This document shows, piece after piece, positions 5,759 through 6,383 of a DNA stretch of 6,383 nt. The stretch comes from Paracoccaceae bacterium (GTDB lineage: Bacteria; Pseudomonadota; Alphaproteobacteria; Rhodobacterales; Rhodobacteraceae): NCBI GenBank assembly GCA_011523445.1, contig WTGT01000099.1:1-6383 (forward strand), in the 5' to 3' direction. Below the pieces are notes generated by a model, which worked only from the letters and a program-made list of their open reading frames with translations, was not told where the DNA came from and made no database searches. The translations under genes were made by a program, and so were the position numbers. Numbering within the stretch: position 1 is the stretch's first letter; every line of letters starts with the position of its first letter.

Positions 5759-6383
5759 TCATCTTGAGAGCCAGTCCACTCGTAATTGAATGACTTTGAT
5801 TATTTCATCGAATACCTGGGAAGTTATACCTTCCGATTTAAGGTCTGATTTTAGTGCTCTTGCAGTATTCACAATCCTTTCTGACATTGATTTTACCTGA
5901 TTTTCCAAAGCAGTTTGTGCTGTTTTGGTATCAGGTACAAGTCGTTGAAAATGCCCAATATAAATTTTCTCCGGTTTATATTCTTCTCCGATATTCATTG
6001 CCATTTTTAAGTCAATTTCAGGATATATTGCTGTACTAATTAAATCATAAGCAGGTGCCAACTCGGGTTTGGTTCCTACATAAAGTAAGGAAAAATTCTT
6101 CCCATGGGCGTCCGAATTACCAATCAGATAATTGAAAATGATCAAATTCAGGAATTTGATTTGATCCTTGGCAGGGCTGGCAAAATTTTGGCGTATTAAA
6201 TCCAGGCTATTGGAAATATCGGGACCACCCTCAAACTGATATTTCGAACTGGGCAAAATGCCTAATGCCTGACAAAAATCTTCTTGATGAATACGAGTTA
6301 CTATCCCGTTGCCATCAATATCTCGATCATACCTCTCAACCAAATAGTATGGTTTATTATGCACAAAGTGTATTGAAGCCTCG
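5759..6383 (-). CDS. HipA-family serine/threonine kinase, C-terminal part (cut by window edge)
   Basis: The visible 207 codons match the C-terminal lobe of HipA-family toxin kinases. E. coli HipA (about 440 residues) phosphorylates glutamyl-tRNA synthetase and is held in check by the DNA-binding antitoxin HipB. Motifs in order are LVERYDR, RIHQEDFCQALG, and the catalytic loop GNSDAHGKNFS (Asp codon at 6110-6112, the counterpart of HipA Asp309, with the conserved Lys and Asn after it). PAYDL is the metal-binding DFG-like segment. About 94 residues follow that Asp, similar to E. coli HipA, so the C-terminus is complete. The frame stays open upstream of the GTG at 6364 (EASIHF precedes it, family-like), so that GTG is not the real start and the gene continues past 6383. 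Any hipB partner would lie beyond the window. The catalytic residues are intact. Local GC (about 37% in the line I counted) is lower than in the amine operon. Confidence 0.85.
   Translation of the reverse strand, partial: EASIHFVHNKPYYLVERYDRDIDGNGIVTRIHQEDFCQALGILPSSKYQFEGGPDISNSLDLIRQNFASPAKDQIKFLNLIIFNYLIGNSDAHGKNFSLLYVGTKPELAPAYDLISTAIYPEIDLKMAMNIGEEYKPEKIYIGHFQRLVPDTKTAQTALENQVKSMSERIVNTARALKSDLKSEGITSQVFDEIIKVIQLRVDWLSR

Noticed and set aside
6362..6364. GTG as the start of the HipA-like gene
   Set aside because: The frame remains open to the window edge and the residues before the GTG fit the family, so the true start lies outside the window.

Overview
This 6.4 kb window most resembles a proteobacterial chromosome segment, probably from a marine bacterium. 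The protein families (a DMGDH-type oxidase, a non-pyrrolysine MttB homologue, SoxB and SoxD) are typical of Alphaproteobacteria and of uncultivated marine groups such as SAR116 or SAR324. That assignment rests on family resemblance and moderate GC (about 45-50% in the samples I counted), not on a marker gene.

Layout. Positions 1-92 are a short leader with two small dyads and a good ribosome binding site. Positions 93-5586 are a tight four-gene operon on the + strand. It holds a dimethylglycine/sarcosine dehydrogenase-like flavoprotein with a folate-binding C-terminal half (93-2504), a trimethylamine methyltransferase (MttB) family gene broken by one frameshift (2505-4041), sarcosine oxidase beta subunit soxB (4049-5299) and delta subunit soxD (5308-5586). 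Gaps are 0 to 8 bases and the soxD ribosome binding site overlaps the soxB stop. Positions 5587-5758 are an AT-rich gap between convergent genes, with a weak hairpin and a short imperfect repeat. Positions 5759-6383 on the - strand hold the C-terminal part of a HipA-family kinase that runs off the window edge.

How the genes fit together. Every operon product belongs to a family that removes methyl groups from methylated amines (the glycine betaine, dimethylglycine, sarcosine, glycine series). The DMGDH-like protein and SoxB oxidise N-methyl groups, with folate accepting the one-carbon unit. MttB-family proteins elsewhere move methyl groups from quaternary or tertiary amines to a corrinoid protein. 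The exact substrates cannot be read from the sequence.

Three things deserve attention. The MttB-family gene changes frame exactly at a CCCC run (3021-3024), while both halves look otherwise intact. The sarcosine oxidase genes stop after soxB and soxD: soxA and soxG, which normally follow, are absent and a convergent HipA-like gene lies there instead. The DMGDH-like protein at the operon head carries the same type of folate-binding domain that SoxA would supply, which suggests a testable hybrid-complex hypothesis. I see no CRISPR array, tRNA, rRNA or transposase.
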